Positions 1-11,288 of a DNA stretch of 64,000 nucleotides are shown piece by piece. Origin of the DNA: Austropuccinia psidii (lineage: Eukaryota; Basidiomycota; Pucciniomycetes; Pucciniales; Sphaerophragmiaceae). The DNA is taken from NCBI GenBank assembly GCA_023105745.1, contig JALGQZ010000009.1, positions 31,722,107 to 31,786,106 on the forward strand, read 5' to 3'. A model generated the notes under the pieces. That model was given only the letters and a program-made list of their open reading frames with translations, was not told the DNA's origin and did not search any database. Position 1 is the stretch's first letter. Each line of letters starts with the position of its first letter. Made by a program: the position numbers and the translations under genes.

Positions 1-468
1 AAGAAAAATAAAGAAAAATAAAGAAAAATAAAGAAAAATAAAGAAAAATAAAGAAAAATAAAGAAAAATAAAGAAAAATAAAGAAAAATAAAGAAAAATA
101 AAGAAAAATAAAGAAAAATAAAGAAAAATAAAGAAAAATAAAGAAAAATAAAGAAAAATAAAGAAAAATAAAGAAAAATAAAGAAAAATAAAGAAAAATA
201 AAGAAAAATAAAGAAAAATAAAGAAAAATAAAGAAAAATAAAGAAAAATAAAGAAAAATAAAGAAAAATAAAGAAAAATAAAGAAAAATAAAGAAAAATA
301 AAGAAAAATAAAGAAAAATAAAGAAAAATAAAGAAAAATAAAGAAAAATAAAGAAAAATAAAGAAAAATAAAGAAAAATAAAGAAAAATAAAGAAAAATA
401 AAGAAAAATAAAGAAAAATAAAGAAAAATAAAGAAAAATAAAGAAAAATAAAGAAAAATAAAGAAAAA
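1..468. repeat. 10-bp minisatellite (AAGAAAAATA)n
   Basis: Forty-six uninterrupted copies of AAGAAAAATA plus eight bases of another, with no substitution that I can see. The array starts at the window edge, so its true length is unknown. Perfect homogeneity suggests recent expansion or gene-conversion-like turnover, in contrast to the decayed elements around it. Apart from one T per unit the strand is all purine. No ORF or telomere-type motif is present. Confidence 0.98.
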
Positions 469-555
469 ACATGGAAAAGGGCACAATCCACTCCTATTTG
501 GAGAAAATTCACCAAGAATTGAAATTTCAAGGGATCCTCCAAATTCAATTTAAAC

Positions 556-2452
556 TTTCAGCCTTGAGGTATATTTTACATACCCAAATAGTCCACAATT
601 ATCTCAAAAAAAAAATTAATTATGCATAACTCATAAGTCATGCATATATCCAAAATTCATCATTTTTGATTGCAGAAAAGATGAATAACTTTTTATTGAG
701 TAAGTAAATCCATGGATTGAAGGCCAGATTTGAGTTCTACACAAAAATTCACCTAGGGTAGCTCCATAGAGTGAATAAGCTCAAATTCACTCTTTGAGGT
801 GGTAATATGGAAAATAATTCAATGCCACATCATCAATACCACATAAACAATCCGTGAAAACTTTTGTTTTTATTAATTTCACACCACAATAATTGGAATG
901 TGAGAAATCCCATGTTACATATACACTAAGAATAGTGTTATGCATGTTTTGAGGACTTAATATCATGGTATTCTTACATGGATGTTTGGTACACCCATAG
1001 TGGATATCTCACTGGAAGCTTAAATTTCTATTTTGACATGAAAAATAAGCAAGGGGGACAAAAGACATCAAAGAGAGCCAGGGTACCCAACTTCTGAGGC
1101 CTTAGAGGCGTGGACAGCTCCAACGCTTGGAGCCATGGCTGATCTTTGCCCAATTAGTAAACTAAAACGCTTTGGGAACTTGGTTACCATGTTACAACTA
1201 CAGTAAATCTTAAGAAAATAGCAAATAACCTGCTATTTTGACATGCCAAGGAGGTAAAGAGCCACTTAGACTCCTGTAAACATCTCAATTCTTAATGATT
1301 TTCCATGGATAAACCCCAAAAGAGTAATTAAAACCCTTTTTGGACTTGTATCCATTGATTTACCTCATAGCAACCAGTAAAACACTGATATTTGCAGTTT
1401 TACGTAGAAATGGGTAAAAACTTCAAAAATTCATTAAAAATATAATTCTTAATGAATCTCTCTGAAACCATCAGGACCAATGGAGAACTGTATTATCTAT
1501 GGAACAACCAAAAAGAATCATGGTTTTGCTATTAAAATCAAAAGTTTTATGTACAGTACATTATTGATTATTCTATGTGAAACACTGAATCTTCAAAAAC
1601 TCACAGTAATTACAACCTGTGATTAAATTGCCAATAGCATTGATGACTTTGAGTATTCAATGATTATTCTGAAATAAAAGAAGATTTACAGATGTTACTC
1701 CTTTTATTCTTAACCATATTGGGGTTGGTAGTCACATAAAAGCATCAATTAAGTAATTATTATAATCTTACATGACAACAGATGATGCAATCAATACTTC
1801 AAAAGTGTTTATTGTTTTCTCACTCACTGGTTTTTTCAGTTTGCTCCATGGCGCGCCTCTGTGAGCTGTTGTTGACTTGAAAGAGGCCTCTTCTTGCTGT
1901 TTTTTCCACATCATCATCTTATTATCATTTAAATCATTATTACCAGCAAGTAAGTATTAGTTATAGCTATTCTTAAGTGTTTTAAATCTTTCAGAATCAA
2001 TCAGAAAGACGTTAAATAATATATATTGTTGTAATACAGTTATAAATACATTTTGATCCCTTAAATCCACAATTCTATGTCAAATCTCTCTATCTTATCT
2101 TTCAATAAGCTCTTTGGAATATGAGTAAGTGATTTATCTCTAATTCTTAAAGTTTTTCTCTAAAATATTATTTTTCTTCAAGAATTATATTTATAATTAT
2201 TCTTTAAAAAGATAATTATATATTAAAATAATCTTATTATTTTAATAAAAGAAGTTTTATTATTAAAATCTTCTTGTAATTGATTCTTGTAGACAATTAC
2301 TGCTCACAGTTAAAATCAGTAGTAGTGTTTAACACGTGAAAGAAATAATTCTTTAATTATGTAATTGTGGTTATAATAATATTTCATAAGAACAGACATA
2401 GTACTGTTGATTAATAGTAATATTATCATCAGTTTCATAGTCAAATCTTACA
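556..2452 (+). repeat. 5' LTR of Ty3 copy A (LTR1)
   Basis: About 1.9 kb, matching LTR2 and LTR3 along its whole length. It ends ...TCTTACA directly before the primer-binding site. Its first bases read TTTCAGCC where the other LTRs have TGTGAGCC, so the terminal TG has been mutated and the start was placed by alignment. It contains the strong splice donor GTAAGTATT at 1950 that is present in all five LTRs of this family. The block around 1848-1900, including an AGGCCTCTTCTTGCTG motif, is also preserved in the copies and may lie near the transcription start, which is inference. Confidence 0.92.
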
Positions 2453-2470
2453 CTTGGGGGCCTGGCCGTG
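2453..2470 (+). other. Primer-binding site, Ty3 copy A
   Basis: The bases directly after the LTR end, CTTGGGGGCCTGGCCGTG, match the same position in copy B (TTTGGGGGCCTGGCCATG) and in the second family (TTTGGGAGCCTGGCCATG). A TGG starting within a few bases of the LTR end is the usual mark of a tRNA primer-binding site. I do not name the tRNA, because that needs the tRNA set of the genome. Confidence 0.75.
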
Positions 2471-2794
2471 ATTTTATCCATAGACTTGGCTTTAATAATA
2501 TTCTTAACTTCAATAATATATTTTTAAGTTCTAAAATATATTAACTTAGTCATTTTTTCTTTTGTTTTAAAGTTAAAATAATTTTTCTTTTTGAAATTGT
2601 TTTGGAAATCTTTTTTATTGAGGAATTTCGTTTAATTTTATACTGTTTTTACATGTGGCTTTTTCACATCCAAAAACTTATAAAACTATTCTTTGAGTTA
2701 CTATGAATTGATTTTCATTCAAAATCTTCAATTTAAATATAAAAACTTATAAAAAGTATAAAAAATAATTTTTCTCTTTTATAATTTTTTCTAG

Positions 2795-2976
2795 TGTCTT
2801 TAATCAAATACTGTGCAGCTGGTAACAGACTCAGTAAAAGATACATCACTAGCCCAGAATCTGAAGACAGTGCTGAGGTGCAAATTGCTAAAAGAGGCAC
2901 TTTATTTAACTCAGAAAAGAATAAATTACCACCAAAAGGTGTGTGTTTATCTTATATTTCACCTTTTTATCTTTAA
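2795..2976 (+). CDS. Short leader ORF upstream of gag, copy A
   Basis: An open stretch of about 60 codons lies between the LTR and gag. It is preceded by a splice-acceptor-like TTTTCTAG and contains a donor-like G/GTGTGT after the codons for LPPK. If the conserved donor at 1950 in the LTR is joined to this acceptor, exon ...CAA and TGTCTT make an ATG across the junction, giving a start M-S-L-I-K-Y. The same frame is open in copy B (11094-11281) with only a few replacements, which argues for a former coding role. The product has no domain I recognise. It could be a short separate protein or the first exon of a spliced gag, as in the related element at the right end of the window. Confidence 0.4.
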
Positions 2977-2988
2977 ATTGACGTGAAA

Positions 2989-5076
2989 ATGGTGCATACC
3001 AGAAATGGAAGCAACTATTCAGTCCAACCAGATGGATGTGGACAAGGAAGAGGCAAGACCAAATCCAGAAGTGCCAAGTCTTCCTCAAGAAAGGCACATT
3101 TGGAGGATGCCAGAGTTGCCCCCCATTCCCCAAGGTCTGTACCCACAGATTTTAACGTGATCTCTGAGCCTGAACTGATTCATGATAATATTTCCTGGGC
3201 TGAACCATTTTCAAGTGGCAGCAAGAGAAATATATTAATGCCAATACAAAAATTGGTTCAGAGCAGCCAAAGAAGAGGAGTGGGAAATATTCCCAATCCT
3301 TTGGTAGGGGGCCATGAGCTCTTACTTACACATCAAGAGCTTTCTGGGTCAGGAGAAGACCATAGAACCCTTAGGAGGTTGGAGCCCATTGTCTTGGAAA
3401 GAAAAGGTCAAGAAGATAAAGAATTGGTTGAATAACCAAAGTCTTTTATCCATAGACCAGAAGAAAGAGTTGGAAATGACTCCAGCTTTGGAGAGAGAGG
3501 CTCTAGTGGGGTCTACCAGCTCCAACCCAGCTCCAGAAGTGTCCAAGGACAAGCCCAAAGGACCTCAGAAGAAGAAGAGAGTTCCCAAGAACCATCAAAG
3601 CAAGGGCAGAGGCAAATCCAATTGGCACAGACCTTACCCACAAGGGTACAGGATCCCCAAATTGGGCCTTAAGCCGTGGACAGTGTATTCAACATGGCCA
3701 GGAGTTTGATGGAATTCACAGCCAAAGAGAAGGAAAGAATGAAAATAACTTTTCCAAAGAAATAATATATCAGATACATTTTGTTCAATCTAATATTCAT
3801 GTAGCCCTTGGTAGATTTGATGCAAAGATAAATAAAATTACATCAGACATAATTGAATTAAAAAGAAAAAACAAAAGATATACTGAATGGTATCAAGTGG
3901 CAAATGCCAGAATTGATTCAATTATTAATACATGTAACAGAATTGAAAGTACATCTCAGGTTAAGAATTATGAAATGGAAGATTTTTCCATTTTTAAAAT
4001 GAATGATTAACTTAAAATTCTAAAAGATCATGTCTTAGAAATAGTTTAAAGTACCAATCAGTTTGCTACACATTTAGCAAAAATTGACAGTGAAAGGCAG
4101 AAGTTAAAGAATGAAATCATTGAAAATGTAGAACAAATTCATAAGAATTATTTACCACATATTCCAAGACATTCTACACCTTTGACTGAAGAAAAACCTT
4201 CTGTTAAGGGAAGTTTGACCCCATCCTTAGGAGAAAATGTTATCTCTGCAAAAGATATTCCCAAGTTAGAAGAATGGCTAACATTATCTGGTGAAGGAGA
4301 ACACAACCATATTGAGCTCATCAGGACTATTTATATGTTGCAAGAAGACTTTCATATACCTGATGAAATCATAGTGGGAAAATTACACTCTCTGTTTACC
4401 AGAACTGCAAAGAAATGGTATTACAAGATGAGAATGGATCATGGGAAACATGATTTATCTTGGTTGAAGTCTGAAGTGATTACCAAATGGGACAACAATT
4501 CTTGGAGGTTAAAAATGGAAAATTCTTTTGAAAACTCCATTTTTAACTCAGAAAAAGATAAGACACTTACTTGGTTCTTCAAGCAGAAAGACAGATTATC
4601 TGCTTTACACCCAGATATGTCTGACACCATGATTGATATGAAAATATTGAGAAAATGTGGAGGAGAGCTGGAAAATGCTATCAAGTTCAGATGTTTAGAA
4701 CCCTGCTAAACAGAGGACTACATTGATGTAATGGAAGATATCACTACCAGGACAAGAATTGGTAAAACTTGGACTAAAATTCCTATGGAATCCAAAATGG
4801 TCTCAAAGATTGCCAGAGAGGATAGAAGACCAGAAAACCCTGTCTTGAAGTGTCATAAATGTGGAAGTACTTCACCTTTAGCCACCACTTGCACCAAAAA
4901 GACAAAAATTGATGAAGTTCAAGTCATTGAAGAAGTTCATTGTACTGAAGAGGAAGAAGAATCCAATCAAGATTCTGCAATTTCTGAGGACACACCAGTG
5001 GAGGACTATCCCATTGAAAACATTACATCTTTCTTTGAGGTCACAAAAGAACATACCCACTTACCACAGTACAGTT
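2989..5076 (+). pseudogene. gag of Ty3 copy A, broken
   Basis: Begins at ATG with the codons M-V-H-T-R-N-G, the same start as copy B. A basic, low-complexity N-terminal region (2989-3700) is followed by a coiled region and the retrotransposon gag domain (about 4180-4710, with the W-Y-Y-K-M core near 4420), then a zinc knuckle at 4851-4892. The knuckle reads C-x2-C-x4-P-x4-C, so its histidine has been replaced by proline. Stops interrupt the frame (TAA at 3433-3435, another near 4007, another near 4707) and there are several frameshifts. Gag would form the virus-like particle and package element RNA. This copy cannot make it. Confidence 0.88.
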
Positions 5077-5114
5077 AAGATTGCTACAACCTGATCAATA
5101 TCCAGGATGCCAGG

Positions 5115-5657
5115 ATGTGTAAGACCAAACGTTCTAGAGGAAAAGGTTATACTTCTGGAGCATCCTGTATCACATCAGTTTTGATGAATGATATTAAAGC
5201 CAAGGTAACTTTAGATACAGGGGCATTTTGCACTTGTGTGGGCAAAGATTATCTCCAAGTTATACTTCCTGAATGGAAAAACCATCTATTACCAATAGAA
5301 GGTGTGCAATTTAGTAGTGCCAGTAACAATATGTACCCCTTCTGTATATCAGACACCAATCTTGTATTTCCACACCCAGCAGGAATTATAAGAGTGAAAG
5401 CTGAGATTGTGGTGATGGACAATTGCACATCTCAGCATATCATTTTTGAAAATGATTACTTGAATATTTATGGTATTGACATCAATAATCATAAAGACAG
5501 ATATTTCACAATTGGAGAGAACAAAAGACAAAAATTTGCTTTTTTCAATATGCCGAAACAAATATCATTAGTATCTTCTAAAAGAATGATACCTATAAAG
5601 AGTAGTTTGTGTCTAATCAACTTGTTGAAGCACAAATTAATCCATCATTGTCACTAA
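5115..5657 (+). pseudogene. Aspartic protease region of Ty3 copy A
   Basis: The retropepsin-type active-site motif L-D-T-G-A is intact at 5211-5225, followed by a conserved segment ending near 5560. This domain would cleave the Gag-Pol polyprotein. The frame shifts near 5580-5610, where the ORF from 5609 takes over, separating protease from reverse transcriptase. It aligns with copy B along its length. Catalytic residues are present, but the polyprotein is broken on both sides. Confidence 0.85.
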
Positions 5658-7185
5658 AGATGAGGAATGAACTTATCAATGTGTTTTACACATACAATAA
5701 TGCATTTGCCTCTGATAATGAACCATTAGGTGCCATACGGGGACATGAAGTTGATATTACTCCTAATATTGACAGACCATATCCTCCAGTACTTAGAAGA
5801 CAATCTTATCCAGCCAGTCCCAGAGCTAGAGAAGCCTTGGAGAAACATATCCAAGAGTTAATCCAACTTGTTGTAATAAGGAAAGTAGGCCATAATGAGG
5901 AAGTTGAAGTGACAACACCTGTCATTATTGCCTGACATAATGATAAGTCAAGAATGGTTGGAGATTTCAGAGCATTGGATACCTACACAGTTCCAGATAG
6001 GTATCCAATCCCTAGAATTCAAGAAACCTTCGCTCAATTGTCTAAAGCCAGGTATATAACATCAATGGTTGCATTAAAAGGCTTCCATCAAACTTTTTTG
6101 ATGCCTAAAGCGAAGAAATTACTTAGAATTATCACTCACTGTGGTATTTATGAGTATCTTGGAATTCCATTTGGCATTAAAAATGCTCCATCCCATTATC
6201 AAAGAATGATGAATACCATCTTTCCCACAGAATTATCTGAAGGATGGCTTATCATTTATATTGAGAATATTATCATATGTTTTGATTCATAGTCTTTGCA
6301 CCTTGAAAGACTTGCACAAGTACTTCACAAAGTTGCAGAAGTGAACATGAAAATTTCACTTAAGAAATGCAATTTTGGTTTTGAAGAACTGAAAGAATTA
6401 GGACATGTTGTTTCTGGTTTAAGCTTGGGTATTGACAAAAACAAAGTAGTAGCAGTGTTACTTAAGCCAATACCCCAGAATAAAAAAGAAATGATGTCTT
6501 TTCTTGGATTTGCCAGTTATTATAGGCAGTACTTGAAAGACTTTGCAATTCTAGCAAAGTCACTATATAGAATCTGTGATCAACAGACTTTATTTGAGAT
6601 GACACAGGAGAGAATTAAAGCTTATTAGAAGAGAAAGAAAGCTCTTACAGAAGCACCTTTACTCCTTCTTCCTGACTGGAATATTTCTTTTAAATTGTAC
6701 ATTGATGCATGTGGAGATGGATTAGGGGCATCCCTACATCAAGTCCAAATTATTGATGACAAACCTACAGAAGGACCAGTTTGTTACATCTCAAGGCAAA
6801 TCAAACCAACAGAAGCCAAATGGAGTGTTTATTTTTGGTATGAGCACTTGAAAAATTACACTATTATCTTTATGGAAGTGTTTTTGAAGTGATAACTGAC
6901 TGTAATACAGTCAAATCACTTCTTAACATGAAAACTCCCAACAGAAATATGTTGAGATGGCAAATAGCCATTCAAGAATATAGAGGAAACATGACTATAG
7001 TTCACAAAGCAGGAAACATTCAGAAGAATTCTGATGCACTTAGCAGGTGGGCATTAGCCAACACTCCTGATAACCCAGCTTATGTACCTTTGGAAGCTGA
7101 ACCACATATTCTAATTGAAGGGATTAACATAACTGATATTGGGACTGAATTCTTTGAAGAAGTCACAGGAATTGCCATATCTTGA
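5609..7185 (+). pseudogene. Reverse transcriptase and RNase H of Ty3 copy A, catalytically dead
   Basis: Fingers/palm homology runs from about 5790, with V-G-D-F-R-A-L near 5960 and the palm segment to 6290. The active-site motif, Y-I-D-D in functional relatives and H-I-D-D in copy B, is here Y-I-E-N (6257-6268), so both catalytic aspartates have been replaced. Stops occur at 5932-5934 (TGA for Trp), 6290-6292 and 6626-6628. About 15 bases are missing near 6820 relative to copy B, and the RNase H C-terminus is frameshifted near 6890. RNase H continues to about 7070 (A-L-S-R-W-A). It is clearly the same family as copy B and further decayed. Confidence 0.9.
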
Positions 7186-8675
7186 CTTCCTCATTAGATA
7201 AATACTTCAAAGATACATCTTTGGTCAATTCACTGGATGAAGTTGGTAAAAATTCCTATTCTGAAGGAAGATTTCACTTGTTTGATGGGATTATTTACCA
7301 CAGAACCAAACATTCTTGTGTAATGACATTATGCAGCAGATTGCTTATCAATACAATTCTTCATGAATGCCATGATAGCATCTACTCTGGACACCTGTCA
7401 GAGGACAGAACACTTGAAAAAGTGAAGAACTATGCATGGGGGCCATCTTGAAGAAAAGAAACCATTGAATATTGCCATACCTGTGACAGATGTCAAAAAG
7501 GAAACAGGAGTACAGGCAAGAAATTTGGACTTATGATCCATATTCAAGAACCAAAATCCCCTTGGGAAGTTGTTCACATGGATTGGGTGACAGAAGTTCC
7601 TCCAAGTGGTGACAAAATCTATAATGCTTGTTTAGTCATTGTAGACAGATGTAGCAAGACTCCCATATTCTTACCATGTCATAAAGATGACACTGCTATG
7701 GATACAGCTCTTCTTCTATGGAGTAGAGTTATTTCTCATACAGAATTATTTAAGAATATCATAAGTGACAGAGATGCCAATTTCATATCTGCACTTTGGA
7801 AAAATCTTCATAGATTTTTTGGGACTAAATTATTATTCTCTACAGCATATCACCCTCAAACAGATGGGCTAGCAGCAAGGATGATTCAAACTTTAGAAGA
7901 AATGAGCAGGCAATTTTGTGCTAATGGGTCAGAATTCAAAGACTCAGATGGCTTTACCCATGACTGGTGCACTCTTATACCTGCATTTGAATTGGCATAT
8001 AAGACATAAGTCCATTCTTCCACAGGTCAAACTCCTGCTATTTTAGAAAAAGGATGGAATCCAAGACTCCCAGAAGACACACTGAGGAAAGACTTGATTG
8101 ACATTCATCCTACAGCTTCCAGCTTCAAGATGATTCTTGATAAAGTAAAACATCATGCAAAACAAATTATGGATGATGCTTTTGATTATGCAAAATGGAA
8201 GTGGGACAAGAGTCATAAAGTACCAGACTTCAAAGTAGGGGACTTGGTTCTAGTTTCAACCTTGAATTTTAATAATATCAAAGGCCCAAAGAAACTTAAA
8301 TATTCTTATTTAGGACCTTTTTTTATTGTTTCCTTACATGGAACCAATGCAGTTCAAGTGGAATTGAGTGGTGAATTGTAAAATAAACACCCCACGTTTC
8401 CAGTCAGCTTGATAAACCCTTATCAACCAGGTGATAAAGAATTGTTTCCTTTTAGGAACCAAACTCCTTTAACTGTACTACCAGTGGAACAGAATGAAGA
8501 CCAAAAGATAAGAAAATTCATTAAACAAAGGAGACTTAGGGGTAAAAATCAGAGAGAATATCTTGTCAGATATAGAAGTCCAGTACATGAAGATGAATGG
8601 CTGTCAAAGTCAGATATACCTGACTCAGATAAACGCTTGAGAAGATTTAGACATGAAAGAAGGCCACAAGCCTAA
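7182..8675 (+). pseudogene. Integrase and chromodomain of Ty3 copy A, broken
   Basis: The HHCC zinc-binding segment lies at about 7360-7500. The core starts near 7578 (M-D-W-V-T), with the second aspartate in I-S-D-R-D near 7757. The third catalytic residue, Glu in G-L-A-E-R of copy B, is Ala here (7875-7877), so the D,D-35-E triad is lost. Stops follow at about 8008 and 8379. The C-terminal tail (about 8500-8665) is a chromodomain-like module with E-Y-L-V-R-Y and D-E-W-L, the feature that directs chromoviruses to modified histones. A polypurine tract follows at about 8806. Confidence 0.9.
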
Positions 8676-8805
8676 ATATGTCTATAAATTTGCTTTAAAT
8701 TACTTGATCGGAGTAATGTAAAGAGGTTGGACAGTGGAAATTAACCCCCTTTAGGGCTTTTATTCTTTATACAATTGATAAAATTGTAGTACAATTTCAT
8801 TTTTT

Positions 8806-8817
8806 GGTGGGAGGGAA
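8806..8817 (+). other. Polypurine tract, Ty3 copy A
   Basis: GGTGGGAGGGAA lies directly before the TGTGAGCC that opens LTR2. The same tract precedes LTR3 at 17109-17120. It would prime plus-strand DNA synthesis and it fixes the LTR boundary. Confidence 0.85.
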
Positions 8818-10738
8818 TGTGAGCCTTGAGGTATATTTGACATACCCAAATAGGCCACAATCATCTTAAAAATGAACTTTGAATTATGCATAACTCACAA
8901 GTAAGGCATATATCCAAAATTAATCATTTTTGATTTCAGAAAAGATGAATAACGTTTTATTGAGTAAGTAGATCCATGGATCTAAGGCCAGATTTGGATT
9001 CTACACAAAAATTCACCTAGGGTAGCTCCATAGAGTGAATAAGCTCAAATTAACTCTTTGAGGTGGTAATATGGGAAATACTTCAATACCACATCATCAA
9101 TACCCCATAAACAATCCGTGAAAACTTTTGTTTTTATTAATTTCACACCAAAATAATGGGAATGTGAGAAATTCCATTTTACATATACACTAAGAATAGT
9201 GTTATGCATTTTTTGAAAACTTAATATCATGGTATTCTTACATGGACGTTTGGTACACCCATTGTGGATATCTCACTTGAAGCTTAAATTTCTATTTTGA
9301 CATGAAAAATAAGCAAGGGGGACAAAAGACATCAAAGAGAGCCAGGGTACCCAACTTCTGAGGCCTCAGAGGCATGGACAGCTCCGAAGCTTGTATCCAT
9401 GGCTGATATTGGCCCAATTAGTAAACTAAAACAATTTGGGAACTTGGTTACCATGTTAAAACTACGGTAAAACTTAAGAAAATAGCATATAACCTGCAAT
9501 TTTGATGTGCCAAGGAGGTAAAGAGCTACTTAGACTCCCGTAGCCATGTCAATTCTTAATGAATTTCCATGGATAAACCCCAAAAGATTAATTAAAACCA
9601 TTTTTGGCCTTGTATCCATTGATTTACCTCATAGCAACCAGTGAAACACTGATATTTGCAATTCTACGTAGAAATGAGGTAGAAACTTCAAAAATTCATT
9701 AAAAATACAATTCTAAATGAATCTTTCTGAAACCTTCAGGACTAATGGAGAGCTGTATTATCTATGGTACAACCAAAAAGAGTTACAGTTTTACTAGTAA
9801 AATAAAAAGCTTTACTTACAGTCCATTTTTGACTATTCTATGTGAAACACTGAATATTCAAAAATTCACAGTAATTACAACCTGTGATTAAATTGGCAAT
9901 AACATTGATACCTTTGAGAAATCAATGATTTTTTTTAATAAAAGAATATTTACAGATGTTACTCCTTTTATTCTTAACCATATTGGGGTTAGTAGTCACG
10001 TAAAAGCATCAATTAAGTAATTGTGATAATCTTACATGACAACAGATGATGAAATCAATAATCCAAGAGGGTTTCTTGTTTTCTCACTCACTGGTTCTTC
10101 AGTTTGCTCCATAGCATGCCTCTGTGAGCTGTTGTTGACTTAAAAGAGGCCTCTTCTTGCTGTTTTTTCCACATCATCATCTTATTATCATTTAAATCAT
10201 TATTACCAACAAGTAAGTATTAGTTACAGCTATTCTTAAGTGTTTTAAATCTTTCAGAATCAATCAGAAAGACGTGAAATCATAGAATCCAACTATATAT
10301 TGTTTTGATACTGTTATAAATCCATTTTTGATCCTTAAATCCACAATTCCACGTCAAGTCTCTCTATCTTATCTTTCAATAAGCTCTTTGGAATATTAGT
10401 GAGTGATTTATCTGTAATTCTTAAAGTTTTCCTCTAAAATTAGTTTTCTTCAATAATTATAATTATAATTATTCTTGCAAAAGATAATTATATATTAAAG
10501 TAATTTCATTATTTTTATAAAAGAAGTTTTATTATTGAAATCTTCTTGTAATTGACTCTAGTAGACAATTGCTTGCTCACCGTTAAAATCACTAGTAGTG
10601 CTTAACACGTGAAAGAAATAATTATTTAATTATTTAATTGTAGTGATAATAATATTTTATTGTTATATTTCATAAGAACAGACACAGTACTGTTGATTAA
10701 TAGTGATATTATCATCAGTTTCATAGTCAAATCTTACA
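8818..10738 (+). repeat. Shared middle LTR of the Ty3 array (LTR2)
   Basis: About 1.92 kb, from TGTGAGCC to TCTTACA, with intact TG...CA ends. A polypurine tract lies on its left and a primer-binding site on its right, so it is both the 3' LTR of copy A and the 5' LTR of copy B. The splice donor GTAAGTATT begins at 10213. It differs from both outer LTRs by scattered substitutions and small indels, roughly one site in ten by eye. Confidence 0.94.
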
Positions 10739-10756
10739 TTTGGGGGCCTGGCCATG
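10739..10756 (+). other. Primer-binding site, Ty3 copy B
   Basis: TTTGGGGGCCTGGCCATG directly follows the LTR end. It differs from copy A at two positions. The TGG close to the LTR end is typical of a tRNA-primed element. Confidence 0.75.
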
Positions 10757-11093
10757 TTTTTTTAACCTTGTACCCTTAATTAATATACTTTTTAAGCTCT
10801 AAAATATATTAATTTAATATTTTTTGTTTTATTTTGAAGTCAAAATAATTCTTATTTTGGAAATTGTTTTGGAAATCTTTTTCATTGAGGAATTTGTTTT
10901 AATTTTATACTGTTTTTACACATGGCTTTTCACATCCAAAAACTTATAAAATTATTCTTTGAGTTACTCTGAATTAATTTTCATTCAAAATCTTGAATTT
11001 TAAATTTTTTAATATTAAAAAATATAAAGCTTATAAAAAGTCTTTGACAAATATTTCAAAAAGTATAAAAAAACATTTCTTTTTCTTTTCTAG

Positions 11094-11281
11094 TGTCTTT
11101 AATCAAATACCGTGCAGCTGGAAACAGACTCAGTAAAAGATATATCACTAGTCCAGAAGCTGAAGACAGTATTGAGGTGCAAATTGCTAAAAGAGGCACC
11201 TTATTTAACTCAGAAAAGGCTAAATTACCACCAAAAGGTGTGTATTTTATCTTATATTTTCTCCTTTTATCTTTAAATTGA
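11094..11281 (+). CDS. Short leader ORF upstream of gag, copy B
   Basis: Counterpart of 2795-2976, preceded by TTTTCTAG and holding a donor-like G/GTGTGT after L-P-P-K. Splicing from the LTR donor at 10213 would again create an ATG across the junction (A/TG). The peptide differs from that of copy A at about four positions in the shared 48 residues, while surrounding non-coding DNA has more indels. The short intron-like segment between it and gag has no AG just before the gag ATG. Product unknown. Confidence 0.4.
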
Positions 11282-11288
11282 CGTGAAA

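Noticed and set aside
1..468. Regular repeats that might suggest a CRISPR array or telomere
   Set aside because: There are no spacers and the unit is a 10-bp AT-rich repeat unlike TTAGGG-type telomeres. The genome is eukaryotic.
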